This document shows positions 1-5,383 of a DNA stretch of 5,383 nucleotides, piece by piece; positions within the stretch are counted from its first letter, which is position 1, and each line of letters begins with the position of its first letter. A program made the position numbers and the translations under genes. Under the pieces are notes generated by a model that was not told where the DNA came from, ran no database searches, and saw only the letters and a list, made by a program, of their open reading frames with translations. Origin of the DNA: Candidatus Atribacter fermentans (lineage in GTDB: Bacteria > Atribacterota > Atribacteria > Atribacterales > Atribacteraceae); the NCBI GenBank assembly GCA_012517485.1, contig JAAYUT010000597.1, positions 1-5,383 of the forward strand. Direction: 5' to 3'.

Positions 1-154
1 GGATGATGAAAATGAAACCGTGTCGGATCTCTATGAGGTTAGGAATGTCCCTCATCGTGTTTTTATCAACCGTCAGGGAAAATCACACATCAAATCGCTC
101 AATCTCTTTCTTACCGAAAGCGAGCTGGAACAATATATTAACGAGATTTTATAA
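1..154 (+). CDS. C-terminal fragment of a probable thioredoxin-fold (TlpA/redoxin-like) protein, cut by window start
   Basis: The open frame enters from the left edge (first full codon at base 2) and ends at TAA 152-154, giving 50 residues. The fragment contains VRNVPHRVFINRQGK followed by a short strand and then ESELEQYINEIL. A Val-Pro followed by a hydrophobic strand, a (D/N)-x-x-G-K turn and a final amphipathic helix is the usual end of thioredoxin-like proteins, where the proline is the cis-Pro facing the active site. The CxxC region, if there is one, lies outside the window, so redox activity cannot be judged. A Met-initiated frame that overlaps this region in another register (3-209) is poor protein-like sequence and is taken as a shadow. 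The family call is inference from fold-like pattern only; that the frame is a real coding end is more secure. Confidence 0.55.
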   Translation, partial: DDENETVSDLYEVRNVPHRVFINRQGKSHIKSLNLFLTESELEQYINEIL

Positions 155-172
155 AAATGAGCCAATTTATAA

Positions 173-212
173 CTGTCACTTCTTAATTAACAGGGAAACA
201 CAGAAGTGATAG
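173..212 (+). terminator. Long inverted repeat, possible weak terminator of the upstream gene
   Basis: Bases 173-183 pair with 202-212 over 11 consecutive positions with one G-T wobble, enclosing an 18-nt loop. The structure begins 18 bases after the stop codon at 154 and is followed by a T-rich run (215-230). The position fits a rho-independent terminator, but the stem is AT-rich, the loop is large and the T-run is interrupted. It could instead be a protein-binding palindrome or a leader structure for the phosphoesterase gene. Confidence 0.4.
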
Positions 213-264
213 CATTTCTCTTTAATTTTTCCATAGTTTGTTTTTTAATGCCAAGGAGGACAGT

Positions 265-990
265 ATGAAAATTGCAGTTTTTTCCGATATCCATTCCAAT
301 CTCTCAGCGCTGCAAGCTGTAATGCAAGACATTGAAAATTATCAACCAGATGAAATGATCTGTTTAGGTGATTTAGTAGGATACGCACCTTTCCCAAACG
401 AAGTTATTTCAATCATCCGCTCACTCAATATCCCAGTTATTATGGGGAACTATGATCAAGGTGTGGGAAATGATTTAAATGATTGTGGATGTGCATATAG
501 GACCGATGAAGAAAAAGCATTAGGAGCAATTTCATTTGAATGGACAAAAAAAATGACTACCTCGGAGAATAAAAGGTACTTAAGAAATCTTCTTCCTCGA
601 TATCAATTCACTTATGGATCTTACCAATTGCTTTTTGTACATGGCAGCCCGCGCCGAATCAATGAATACCTTTTCCCCGATCGACCCGATGAAAACCTAC
701 TTCATGTGATGTCGAAAGAATCGGCAAACCTCTTAGTCTGCGGTCACACCCATCGTCCTTTTTCACGAAAGGTGGAAAAGATATGGTTTATCAATGATGG
801 AAGCGTAGGGCGCCCCAAAGATGGAGACTGGAGAGCCGGTTGGGTTCTCCTCAATATTGAGGAGAACCAGACACCCAAGATTGAGTTTATGAGGTGCGAA
901 TATGATTTGGAACCCCTAAAAAGGATCTATCCAAATTCTGGACTTCCTCAAAAATTTCTTAATGATCTTCTTCAAACCGAAAACTTCTAA
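265..990 (+). CDS. Calcineurin-like metallophosphoesterase (YfcE/MJ0936-like, Metallophos_2 type)
   Basis: This 241-aa cytosolic protein has no signal peptide or membrane segment. The metal-binding motifs are in the expected order: D8-x-H10 (FSDIHSN), G35-D36 (CLGDLVGY), G61-N62-x-D64 (GNYD), H126 (FVHGSP) and G160-H161-T162-H163, followed by a DGSVGRPKDGD loop. Family knowledge: these residues hold two divalent metals and hydrolyse phosphomono- or phosphodiesters. The usual GNH(D/E) histidine, which assists catalysis, is Tyr63 here. I recall GNYD together with the DCGCAY stretch (73-78) and GSPRRINEYL (127-136) as shared by a widespread uncharacterised subgroup, so it is probably not a mutation. 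The start at ATG 265 is chosen because AGGAGG (254-259) sits 5 nt upstream and the homologous region begins at MKIAVFSDIH; the in-frame ATG at 238 would add nine unlikely residues. The gene appears monocistronic. The substrate is unknown. Confidence 0.9.
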   Translation: MKIAVFSDIHSNLSALQAVMQDIENYQPDEMICLGDLVGYAPFPNEVISIIRSLNIPVIMGNYDQGVGNDLNDCGCAYRTDEEKALGAISFEWTKKMTTSENKRYLRNLLPRYQFTYGSYQLLFVHGSPRRINEYLFPDRPDENLLHVMSKESANLLVCGHTHRPFSRKVEKIWFINDGSVGRPKDGDWRAGWVLLNIEENQTPKIEFMRCEYDLEPLKRIYPNSGLPQKFLNDLLQTENF

Positions 991-1049
991 CACCCTTTGA
1001 AAAGAATAAAAAAAGTTTTTAAGGTTTTAAAATGATTCAATTCTTTCTG

Positions 1050-1078
1050 TTGACAGGGATGCTGGTTTGATATAACAT
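1050..1078 (+). promoter_or_regulatory. Sigma70-type promoter of the tRNA-Pro gene
   Basis: A perfect TTGACA (1050-1055) is followed by TATAAC (1071-1076, 15-nt spacer). The overlapping TAACAT (1073-1078) would give a 17-nt spacer. Either places the transcription start at about 1083-1086, roughly 20 nt before the mature tRNA 5' end. A perfect -35 element just ahead of a tRNA gene is what is expected for a strongly expressed stable RNA. Which -10 register is used cannot be settled by eye. Confidence 0.75.
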
Positions 1079-1102
1079 AGCCAACAGAGGGGTCATAGCT
1101 TT

Positions 1103-1179
1103 CGGGGAGTAGCGCAGCATGGGAGCGCACTCGCTTGGGGTGCGAGTGGTCGGCGGTTCAAATCCGCTCTCCCCGACCA
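1103..1179 (+). tRNA. tRNA-Pro, anticodon GGG, CCA encoded
   Basis: The 77-nt sequence folds as a full cloverleaf. The acceptor stem is CGGGGAG (1103-1109) with CTCCCCG (1169-1175). The D stem is GCGC (1112-1115) with GCGC (1125-1128) around a 9-nt loop. The anticodon stem is CTCGC (1130-1134) with GCGAG (1142-1146), and the loop TTGGGGT puts GGG at 1137-1139. There is a 5-nt variable region, and the T stem 1152-1156/1164-1168 closes the loop TTCAAAT. A73 and the CCA (1177-1179) are encoded. The anticodon reads CCC and CCU proline codons. The C1-G72 pair with A73 is the identity signature of bacterial tRNA-Pro, which supports the assignment independently of the anticodon. Confidence 0.97.
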
Positions 1180-1221
1180 AGCCTTCAGTTTTTGAACAAC
1201 TAAAATAGAACTCAATCACAC

Positions 1222-1228
1222 AAGGGGG
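1222..1228 (+). promoter_or_regulatory. Ribosome binding site that fixes the GTG start of the dehydrogenase
   Basis: AAGGGGG lies 8 nt before GTG 1237. The next in-frame ATG corresponds to Met28, which lies after the TGxxxGxG cofactor loop, so the GTG start is required for a working Rossmann fold. Confidence 0.75.
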
Positions 1229-1236
1229 ATTCATTT

Positions 1237-2013
1237 GTGACTGTACCATCGCTTTTTAGCTTAAAAGATGAAGTTGCTATTGTTACCGGTGGCGCTCAGG
1301 GTTTAGGTGAACAAATGGCGGTTGGTTTAGCTGAAGCTGGTGCTCATGTTGCTATAGCTGATTTAAATTTAGATAATGCCAAAAAAGTTGCTCAATCTTT
1401 GGAAGAATATGGCGTTAAAACCATGGCAGTTCAGGTCGATGTGACTCAAAAACCATTAGTTGATAACATGGTGGATGAAGTCATCAAAAATTTTCAGAAA
1501 ATCGATATCTTAGTTACTTCAGCCGGTGTGGGCCAATGGGTTCCAGCAATAGAAATGTCCGAATCCGATTGGAAGCGGATTATGGATATTAATTTGAATG
1601 GAACATTTTTTTGCTGTCAATCAGTTGGCAGAAAAATGATTGAGAGAAAGAAAGGGAGCATCATTACCATCTCATCCATGTCTGGTCTTATCGTAAATAC
1701 TCCTCAATGCCAATCCCACTACAATACTTCTAAAGGTGGAGTGATCATGCTGACCAAGTCTTTGGCGTCAGAATGGGCACCTTATGGAATAAGGGTAAAT
1801 TCTATCGCGCCAGGGTACATGAAGACTCAATTAGTTGCTGATCTTCTCCTTCAGTATCCCGAATATGCTGAAACCTGGACCAAGTTAGTTCCATTCGGTC
1901 GTTTTGGAAAACCAGAAGAAATGAAGGGACCCTGCGTGTTCTTGGCTTCAAACGCTTCATCGTTTGTCACCGGAAGTGTAGTGGTGATGGACGGAGGATA
2001 TACTATTTGGTGA
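1237..2013 (+). CDS. Short-chain dehydrogenase/reductase, polyol/ketose type (mannitol/arabinitol/sorbose SDR-like)
   Basis: This 258-aa classical SDR is of normal family length. Visible motifs are the cofactor loop T17-GGAQGLG (17-24), Asp42 at the end of the second strand (ADLN), which favours NAD(H) over NADP(H), TSAG (94-97) in place of NNAG, catalytic Asn119, Ser147 or Ser149 in ISSMSG, and Tyr162-x3-Lys166. SIAPGYMKT (189-197) follows, and the protein ends VMDGGYTIW. The stretch SMSGLIVNTPQ (147-157) with YNTSKGG and SLASEWAPYGIRVN is characteristic, as I recall, of SDRs acting on D-arabinitol, mannitol, sorbitol or sorbose; gluconate 5-dehydrogenase-like enzymes are the main alternative. 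The gene starts 57 nt after the tRNA and is followed by a sugar-type ABC transporter, which supports a role in oxidising an imported polyol or reducing a ketose. The SDR family is certain; the substrate is inferred. Confidence 0.93.
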   Translation: MTVPSLFSLKDEVAIVTGGAQGLGEQMAVGLAEAGAHVAIADLNLDNAKKVAQSLEEYGVKTMAVQVDVTQKPLVDNMVDEVIKNFQKIDILVTSAGVGQWVPAIEMSESDWKRIMDINLNGTFFCCQSVGRKMIERKKGSIITISSMSGLIVNTPQCQSHYNTSKGGVIMLTKSLASEWAPYGIRVNSIAPGYMKTQLVADLLLQYPEYAETWTKLVPFGRFGKPEEMKGPCVFLASNASSFVTGSVVVMDGGYTIW

Positions 2014-2016
2014 ATT

Positions 2017-2028
2017 AAGGGAGGTGAT
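2017..2028 (+). promoter_or_regulatory. Near-complete anti-Shine-Dalgarno match without a substantial ORF
   Basis: AAGGGAGGTGAT, immediately after the SDR stop, matches almost the whole complement of the 16S rRNA 3' end. The only nearby start is ATG 2041, 12 nt downstream, which opens a frame of seven codons (MKRSLFS) ending at TAA 2062-2064. It may be a leader-peptide site, a ribosome standby site, a remnant, or chance. Confidence 0.35.
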
Positions 2029-2069
2029 TCTTTCCAGTAAATGAAAAGAAGTTTGTTTTCTTAATGTTG

Positions 2070-2083
2070 TGCAAACGTTATCA
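2070..2083 (+). promoter_or_regulatory. LacI/CcpA-family operator (cre-like palindrome) upstream of the transporter genes
   Basis: TGCAAACGTTATCA matches the catabolite-responsive-element consensus TGWAANCGNTNWCA at 13 of 14 positions; only the third base differs. The central CG with flanking AA/TT is the general signature of LacI-family operators. It lies 29 bases before the TTG start of the binding-protein gene and 56 bases after the SDR stop, in the only sizeable gap in the cluster. Whether the regulator is CcpA or a local sugar-specific LacI-type repressor cannot be told. I could not identify a convincing promoter next to it. Confidence 0.5.
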
Positions 2084-2097
2084 AGAAATATTTTGAT

Positions 2098-2104
2098 AGG
2101 AGGG
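2098..2104 (+). promoter_or_regulatory. Ribosome binding site that fixes the TTG start of the binding protein
   Basis: AGGAGGG lies 7 nt before TTG 2112. The only early in-frame ATG encodes Met25, past the signal-peptide cleavage site, so the TTG start is needed for export. Confidence 0.8.
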
Positions 2105-2111
2105 AATTTCA

Positions 2112-3539
2112 TTGAAAAAAGCATTAGTATTATTCGTTAGCTTGTTCGTGTTAACTCTTTTCACCACGGCTTTTGCTGAAACTATGGTTACGAATCCCGA
2201 TTGGTGGAAAAAAGCAGCTGAGCCTTATAAAGGAGTGACAATCAAGGGTATTTCTGAAAGTACACCACCATCCAAAGCGATGATGGAAGTAGCTGGACCT
2301 CAATTTGAGGAATTAACCGGAATCAATGTAGAATTTGAAGTGACATCCTGGGATGAAATGTATAACAAAACTATCCAAGATATGCAAACTGGCTCAGGTA
2401 TTTATGATTTTGTCTATGTTGAACAAGATATCATTTACGCATATCTCGCTCAAAATTGGTTAACTGATCTTACTCCTTTTGTAAATAACACTGCAATAAC
2501 TAATCCAGATTTTGATCTTCCTGATTTCACTAGTTTTATCGATAATTTTAAAGATTCCAAAGGAGATTTGTTTGGAGTTCCATTTGAAGCATTTTTGAAG
2601 TCCTATGTTTATCGTACCGACCTTTTTGGTGATCCCGAAATCCAAGCAGCTTATAAAGCAAAATACAACAAGGATTTAGCTGTTCCGACTACTTGGGAAG
2701 ACTATACCAATATTGCAAAATTCTTTACCGAATATGGTAAAGAGAAGGGCATTGAAATCTACGGCCATATTGCCCAAGCGAAGACTCATCCCTGTGTTGC
2801 TTATGAAATCTGTGAAACCATTTGGCCGGCGATGGGAATTTACAACTGGGGTATTAATCTTGAAAAAATGAGGGCAACCAAGGCAAACGGTGGAATGGTA
2901 GATAGTGACGAAGCCAAAGCCGCTTTAAAGTGGTATGTCGATATGTTGCAGTGGGCGCCCCCTGGAGTTAAAACCTATACTTGGGATGAAACCGCTGCAA
3001 CTTTTGGTGCGGGGAAAATAGCTCAAGGAATTATTTATCTCGAAAACCTTGGTTGGTGGTCTGATCCCACCAAATCCGAAGTAGCCGGGAAGATCGGAGT
3101 TGCATTGCCACCGGTCGTTCCTCAAGCTATGGAAGATGCCAAATCAGGGAAAGGCTATATCGGTTACTATGATGGTGGCGCACTGGGTATACCACATAGC
3201 TCAAAAAATAAAGAAGCAGCCTGGTTGTTTGCACAATGGGTCGCCCGCAAAGAGTGGCAGGGTGAATTCGCCAAACTTGGAACCAGAGTCGTAAGAAAAT
3301 CAACCTTTGATGATCCAATCGTCAAGGAACTGGATCCAAAAATGGGCAATTACTTCACCTTCCTGAAGGATGAAGGTCCTCTCTTTAGAGGTGCACCGCC
3401 TCTTCCAATGCATCGGCCGTTAAATGACCTCTACCTCAAATGGGTAGCGAAAGCTGTCGCTGGTGAAGTATCACCGGAAGATGCTCTCGATAATTTAGCT
3501 AAAGAAGTCGATGCATTGATGGAAGAATTGGGCTACTGA
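2112..3539 (+). CDS. Periplasmic sugar/polyol-binding protein of an ABC importer (SBP family 1)
   Basis: This 475-aa protein is slightly longer than typical MalE-like proteins. Residues 1-22 form a classic signal peptide: KK, then a hydrophobic core, ending AFA before Glu23. No cysteine follows, so it is a soluble secreted protein rather than a lipoprotein. Family features include a first strand GVTIKGISES (41-50), FEELTGINVEFEVTSWDEM (65-83), the hinge-side stretch GVPFEAFLKSYVYRTDLF (155-172), the WEDY helix (195-198), FGAGKIAQGI (298-307) and the late KNKEAAWLFAQW helix (365-376). Numerous Trp, Tyr and Asp residues suit carbohydrate stacking and hydroxyl binding. The N-terminal layout of KAAEPYKG followed by a SES strand resembles polyol/glycerol-type binding proteins in my recollection, but the ligand is not determined. 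It is separated by 14 nt from the permease genes, with which it presumably forms an operon. Confidence 0.93.
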   Translation: MKKALVLFVSLFVLTLFTTAFAETMVTNPDWWKKAAEPYKGVTIKGISESTPPSKAMMEVAGPQFEELTGINVEFEVTSWDEMYNKTIQDMQTGSGIYDFVYVEQDIIYAYLAQNWLTDLTPFVNNTAITNPDFDLPDFTSFIDNFKDSKGDLFGVPFEAFLKSYVYRTDLFGDPEIQAAYKAKYNKDLAVPTTWEDYTNIAKFFTEYGKEKGIEIYGHIAQAKTHPCVAYEICETIWPAMGIYNWGINLEKMRATKANGGMVDSDEAKAALKWYVDMLQWAPPGVKTYTWDETAATFGAGKIAQGIIYLENLGWWSDPTKSEVAGKIGVALPPVVPQAMEDAKSGKGYIGYYDGGALGIPHSSKNKEAAWLFAQWVARKEWQGEFAKLGTRVVRKSTFDDPIVKELDPKMGNYFTFLKDEGPLFRGAPPLPMHRPLNDLYLKWVAKAVAGEVSPEDALDNLAKEVDALMEELGY

Positions 3540-3553
3540 TACCGGAGGAACCT

Positions 3554-4423
3554 GTGAAAGGAAACCGGAAACAGGTGTGGGGGCTTTTGACCCCCACACT
3601 CATTTTAATGATTTTTATCGGTGTCATACCTGTTATCTATATCCTTTATCTCAGTGTTTTCAAATATAACGTTTTTTCCAAGGTTGGAATGGTCTATACC
3701 GGTTTTAATAATTTCCGGAAACTCATGTTTGATCCTGATTTTTTAAAATCGTTACGATTAGGATTATCCTACGTGATTCTTTGTGTTGCTATTGAACTTC
3801 CTTTGGGACTCGCTTTTGCTAATCTTCTAACCTATGAGTATAAAGGGAAGGGAGTTTTTCGAACCATTATGACACTTCCCTTGGCGATGGCTCCGATTAG
3901 CATTGGAGCCATTTGGGTCCTCATGACCAATCCTGATTTTGGACCTCTGGCAGTTTATTTGAGAAACATTGGTATTGATTTTAATGTTGGAAACAATGGG
4001 ACTCAGGCTTATATCGCTACCATTTTAATGGATGTTTGGCACTGGACACCATTTGTTACATTGACCTTTATGGCTGGATTGTCATCTCTCCCAAGGCAAC
4101 CTTTTGAAGCTGCATTGGTGGATGGTGCGAATAAGTCCCAAATACTTCGTTATATTACTCTTCCTTTATTGAAGCCAATATTATTAACCACTCTTTTTAT
4201 CCGGGTGATGGATACATTTCGTGTTTTTGATGAAGTATGGATGCTCACAAGTGGTGGTCCGGGAACGGCAACTCGATATGTCAGCATCCATGTGGTCCGT
4301 GAAGTACTTCAATCGATGAATTATGGATACAGTTCCGCAATGTCACTTTTTTTGCTTTATTTGACCATTGTCATTTGCTGGCTCCTTTTAACCTTTATCA
4401 ATGTTTCCCAGGAGAGTGGCTAA
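3554..4423 (+). CDS. ABC sugar/polyol transporter permease, MalF/UgpA-like
   Basis: This 289-aa inner-membrane protein has about six predicted helices (roughly 11-35, 68-92, 103-125, 153-177, 203-225 and 262-283). The EAA loop that docks on the ATPase is at 185-208: EAALVDGANKSQ, then ITLPLLKP, with the conserved Gly191. LTSGGPGTATRYVS (231-244) is the typical MalF/UgpA signature before the last helix. There is no large periplasmic loop of the enterobacterial MalF kind, which is normal for short permeases. Start GTG 3554 is supported by GGAGG (3544-3548) 5 nt upstream; the next Met is residue 19, inside the first helix. The stop codon directly abuts the ATG of the second permease, so translation is probably coupled. 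It pairs with that protein to form the transmembrane channel. Confidence 0.94.
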   Translation: MKGNRKQVWGLLTPTLILMIFIGVIPVIYILYLSVFKYNVFSKVGMVYTGFNNFRKLMFDPDFLKSLRLGLSYVILCVAIELPLGLAFANLLTYEYKGKGVFRTIMTLPLAMAPISIGAIWVLMTNPDFGPLAVYLRNIGIDFNVGNNGTQAYIATILMDVWHWTPFVTLTFMAGLSSLPRQPFEAALVDGANKSQILRYITLPLLKPILLTTLFIRVMDTFRVFDEVWMLTSGGPGTATRYVSIHVVREVLQSMNYGYSSAMSLFLLYLTIVICWLLLTFINVSQESG

Positions 4424-5257
4424 ATGAAAGCGAGTATAAGAAAAACCACCAGACTTCTTTTTATTTATTTAGTTTCCATTCTAATTGCGATAGCGACCCT
4501 TTTTCCAATCTATTGGTTGTTTGTGGTTTCGGCTCGAACCAAAGTAGAAATCTTTGCTGGGCCAAAACTCATTCAAACCAGCTTTTATGCTGAAAACTAT
4601 TCCCGACCGTTCCTTCATGATATTTTCGGTCGATATCTTTTAAACTCTCTCATTATCGCGAGTGGAAATACACTCTTGGTGATTTCGTTTGCAGTGTTAG
4701 CAACCTATGCATTTTCACGGTTTCGGGTTCCGGGATCAAGCAACCTTTTCTTTTGGACGATCACTAACCGTATGGCACCACCGGCGGTATTCATCGTTCC
4801 TTTTTTTCTCATGTTCACCCGTATGGGACTCCGAGACACCAGATTTGGTATAATTCTTCTTTATTGTATTTTTAATCTTCCCTTTGCTATTTGGCTCCTA
4901 AAGGGTATGATGGATGCAATACCCCGAGAAATGGACGAGGCGGCTTATATCGATGGCTGTTCGTTTTGGGGGGTGTTAACGCGGGTGATCCTCCCTCTGG
5001 CTCGCCCGGGAATCATGACAACTGCAATCTTGACCTGGATATTTGCCTGGAATGAGTATTTGTTTGCTTCTATTCTTACCAGTGTTAACGCTCGGACGAT
5101 TACAACTGGTTTAGCTTCTTTTGTTACGGTTATCGGGACTAACTGGGGAGAAATGGCAGCAGTTTCGATGGTATGTTTGATTCCTGCAGTGATATTTATA
5201 GGGATAGCTCAACGGCATATTGTAGCCGGTCTTACTTTTGGGGCGGTCAAGGATTAG
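4424..5257 (+). CDS. ABC sugar/polyol transporter permease, MalG/UgpE-like
   Basis: This 277-aa inner-membrane protein is the second channel half. It has an N-terminal helix (about 11-35), further helices near 72-97, 108-132, 140-163, 196-218 and 242-262, and an EAA loop at 172-195 (EAAYIDGCS, then VILPLARP). The NRMAPPAVFIVPFF segment (115-128) and the C-terminal IVAGLTFGAVK (266-276) are typical of the MalG type. ATG 4424 follows the TAA of the preceding gene with no gap; GGAG (4411-4414) lies inside the end of that gene. The order of binding protein, MalF-type and MalG-type permease is the usual one for carbohydrate importers, with the ATPase missing from this window. The resemblance extends to sorbitol/mannitol and glycerol-type importers, but substrate specificity cannot be read from the permease alone. 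Confidence 0.94.
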   Translation: MKASIRKTTRLLFIYLVSILIAIATLFPIYWLFVVSARTKVEIFAGPKLIQTSFYAENYSRPFLHDIFGRYLLNSLIIASGNTLLVISFAVLATYAFSRFRVPGSSNLFFWTITNRMAPPAVFIVPFFLMFTRMGLRDTRFGIILLYCIFNLPFAIWLLKGMMDAIPREMDEAAYIDGCSFWGVLTRVILPLARPGIMTTAILTWIFAWNEYLFASILTSVNARTITTGLASFVTVIGTNWGEMAAVSMVCLIPAVIFIGIAQRHIVAGLTFGAVKD

Positions 5258-5266
5258 GTGGAAAAT

Positions 5267-5383
5267 ATGAGAATATTTCCTTTTAAAACCAACTTATGGG
5301 ATCGTATATTTTTAAGTATCGTTATTATGTTTGCTATTCATTTGTTCTGGGTTCGTTTTATTGAAACGTACGTTCCTTTATCA
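5267..5383 (+). CDS. Small membrane protein at the end of the ABC operon, cut by window end
   Basis: A frame opens at ATG 5267 and is still open at the window end after 39 codons. AGGTGG (5256-5261) sits 5 nt upstream and overlaps the stop of the preceding permease; the spacing of 9 nt after that stop suggests the same operon. The visible part starts with a short basic-aromatic segment (MRIFPFKTNLWDR) followed by one hydrophobic helix (about 14-30) and the polar stretch RFIETYVPLS. It does not look like an ATPase, which would show a beta strand and Walker A by about residue 40. Some polyol/glycerol ABC operons carry a small integral membrane protein beside the permeases (GlpU in rhizobia is one I recall), so an accessory subunit is plausible. 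Homology to GlpU is not established. Confidence 0.65.
   Translation, partial: MRIFPFKTNLWDRIFLSIVIMFAIHLFWVRFIETYVPLS

Noticed and set aside
3..209. A Met-initiated + strand frame of 68 codons at the left edge
   Set aside because: It overlaps, in another register, the frame 2-154 that reads like the end of a thioredoxin-fold protein. Its own sequence has no recognisable pattern and runs through the inverted repeat.
991..1049. A/T-rich stretch after the phosphoesterase gene as a terminator
   Set aside because: A-runs and T-runs are present, but I found no stable stem with GC content. No terminator is called.
1103..1179. tRNA-Pro as an attachment site for an integrated element
   Set aside because: There is no integrase gene and no repeated copy of the tRNA 3' end in the window, and the flanking genes look like normal chromosomal ones.
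1037..1249. A minus-strand 70-codon frame across the tRNA containing GESGFEPPTTRTPSEC
   Set aside because: This is the antisense translation of the tRNA gene, a well-known spurious ORF type in annotations. It also covers the tRNA promoter.
2045..2062. Small AAGAAG/TTTCTT hairpin between the dehydrogenase and the binding protein as a terminator
   Set aside because: It has only six AT-rich pairs including a wobble, and no T-run follows. It is not credible as an intrinsic terminator.
2067..2094. TTGTGC and TATTTT as a promoter for the binding-protein gene
   Set aside because: Both hexamers match poorly, and the predicted start would fall inside the ribosome binding site, leaving no leader.
2460..3349. 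Several 60-66 codon minus-strand and one + strand out-of-frame ORFs inside the binding-protein gene
   Set aside because: They are shadows of a strongly supported coding frame, with no ribosome binding sites or domain patterns.
4375..4593. A 72-codon + strand frame spanning the junction of the two permeases
   Set aside because: It overlaps both permease genes in another frame and has no domain signature of its own.

Overview
The window reads as an ordinary stretch of bacterial chromosome from an AT-rich species with tightly packed genes, all on the + strand. The solute-binding protein has a signal-peptidase-I type leader and no lipobox cysteine. This fits a diderm with a periplasm better than a monoderm, where such proteins are usually lipoproteins. 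The phylum cannot be fixed from the sequence; an anaerobic diderm lineage (for example Thermotogota- or Atribacterota-like) is only a guess.

Layout. (1) Bases 1-154 hold the last 50 codons of a gene that looks like the C-terminal part of a thioredoxin-fold protein, followed by a long inverted repeat (173-212) that may be its terminator. (2) 265-990 encodes a 241-aa calcineurin-like metallophosphoesterase of the GNYD/DCGCAY subtype. (3) A strong sigma70-like promoter (about 1050-1078) drives a complete tRNA-Pro(GGG) gene at 1103-1179 with an encoded CCA. (4) From 1237 onward lies a carbohydrate or polyol uptake and oxidation locus: an NAD-type short-chain dehydrogenase (1237-2013), a LacI/CcpA-family operator-like palindrome (2070-2083), a periplasmic solute-binding protein (2112-3539), two MalF/MalG-type permeases (3554-4423 and 4424-5257), and the start of a small membrane protein cut by the window edge (5267 onward).

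How the genes may work together (inference). The binding protein captures a sugar or sugar alcohol in the periplasm and the two permeases form the channel. The ATPase is not in the window and must be encoded downstream or elsewhere. The dehydrogenase most resembles the mannitol/arabinitol/sorbose SDR group and could oxidise the imported polyol to a ketose, or reduce a ketose, with a nicotinamide cofactor. The palindrome before the binding-protein gene suggests control by a LacI-family regulator, either sugar-specific or global.

I did not find a novel defence system, mobile element, CRISPR array or other undescribed system. The points most worth a second look are the operator, the near-complete anti-Shine-Dalgarno match with almost no ORF behind it, the tRNA-SDR junction that lacks a visible terminator, and the small membrane protein at the right edge.
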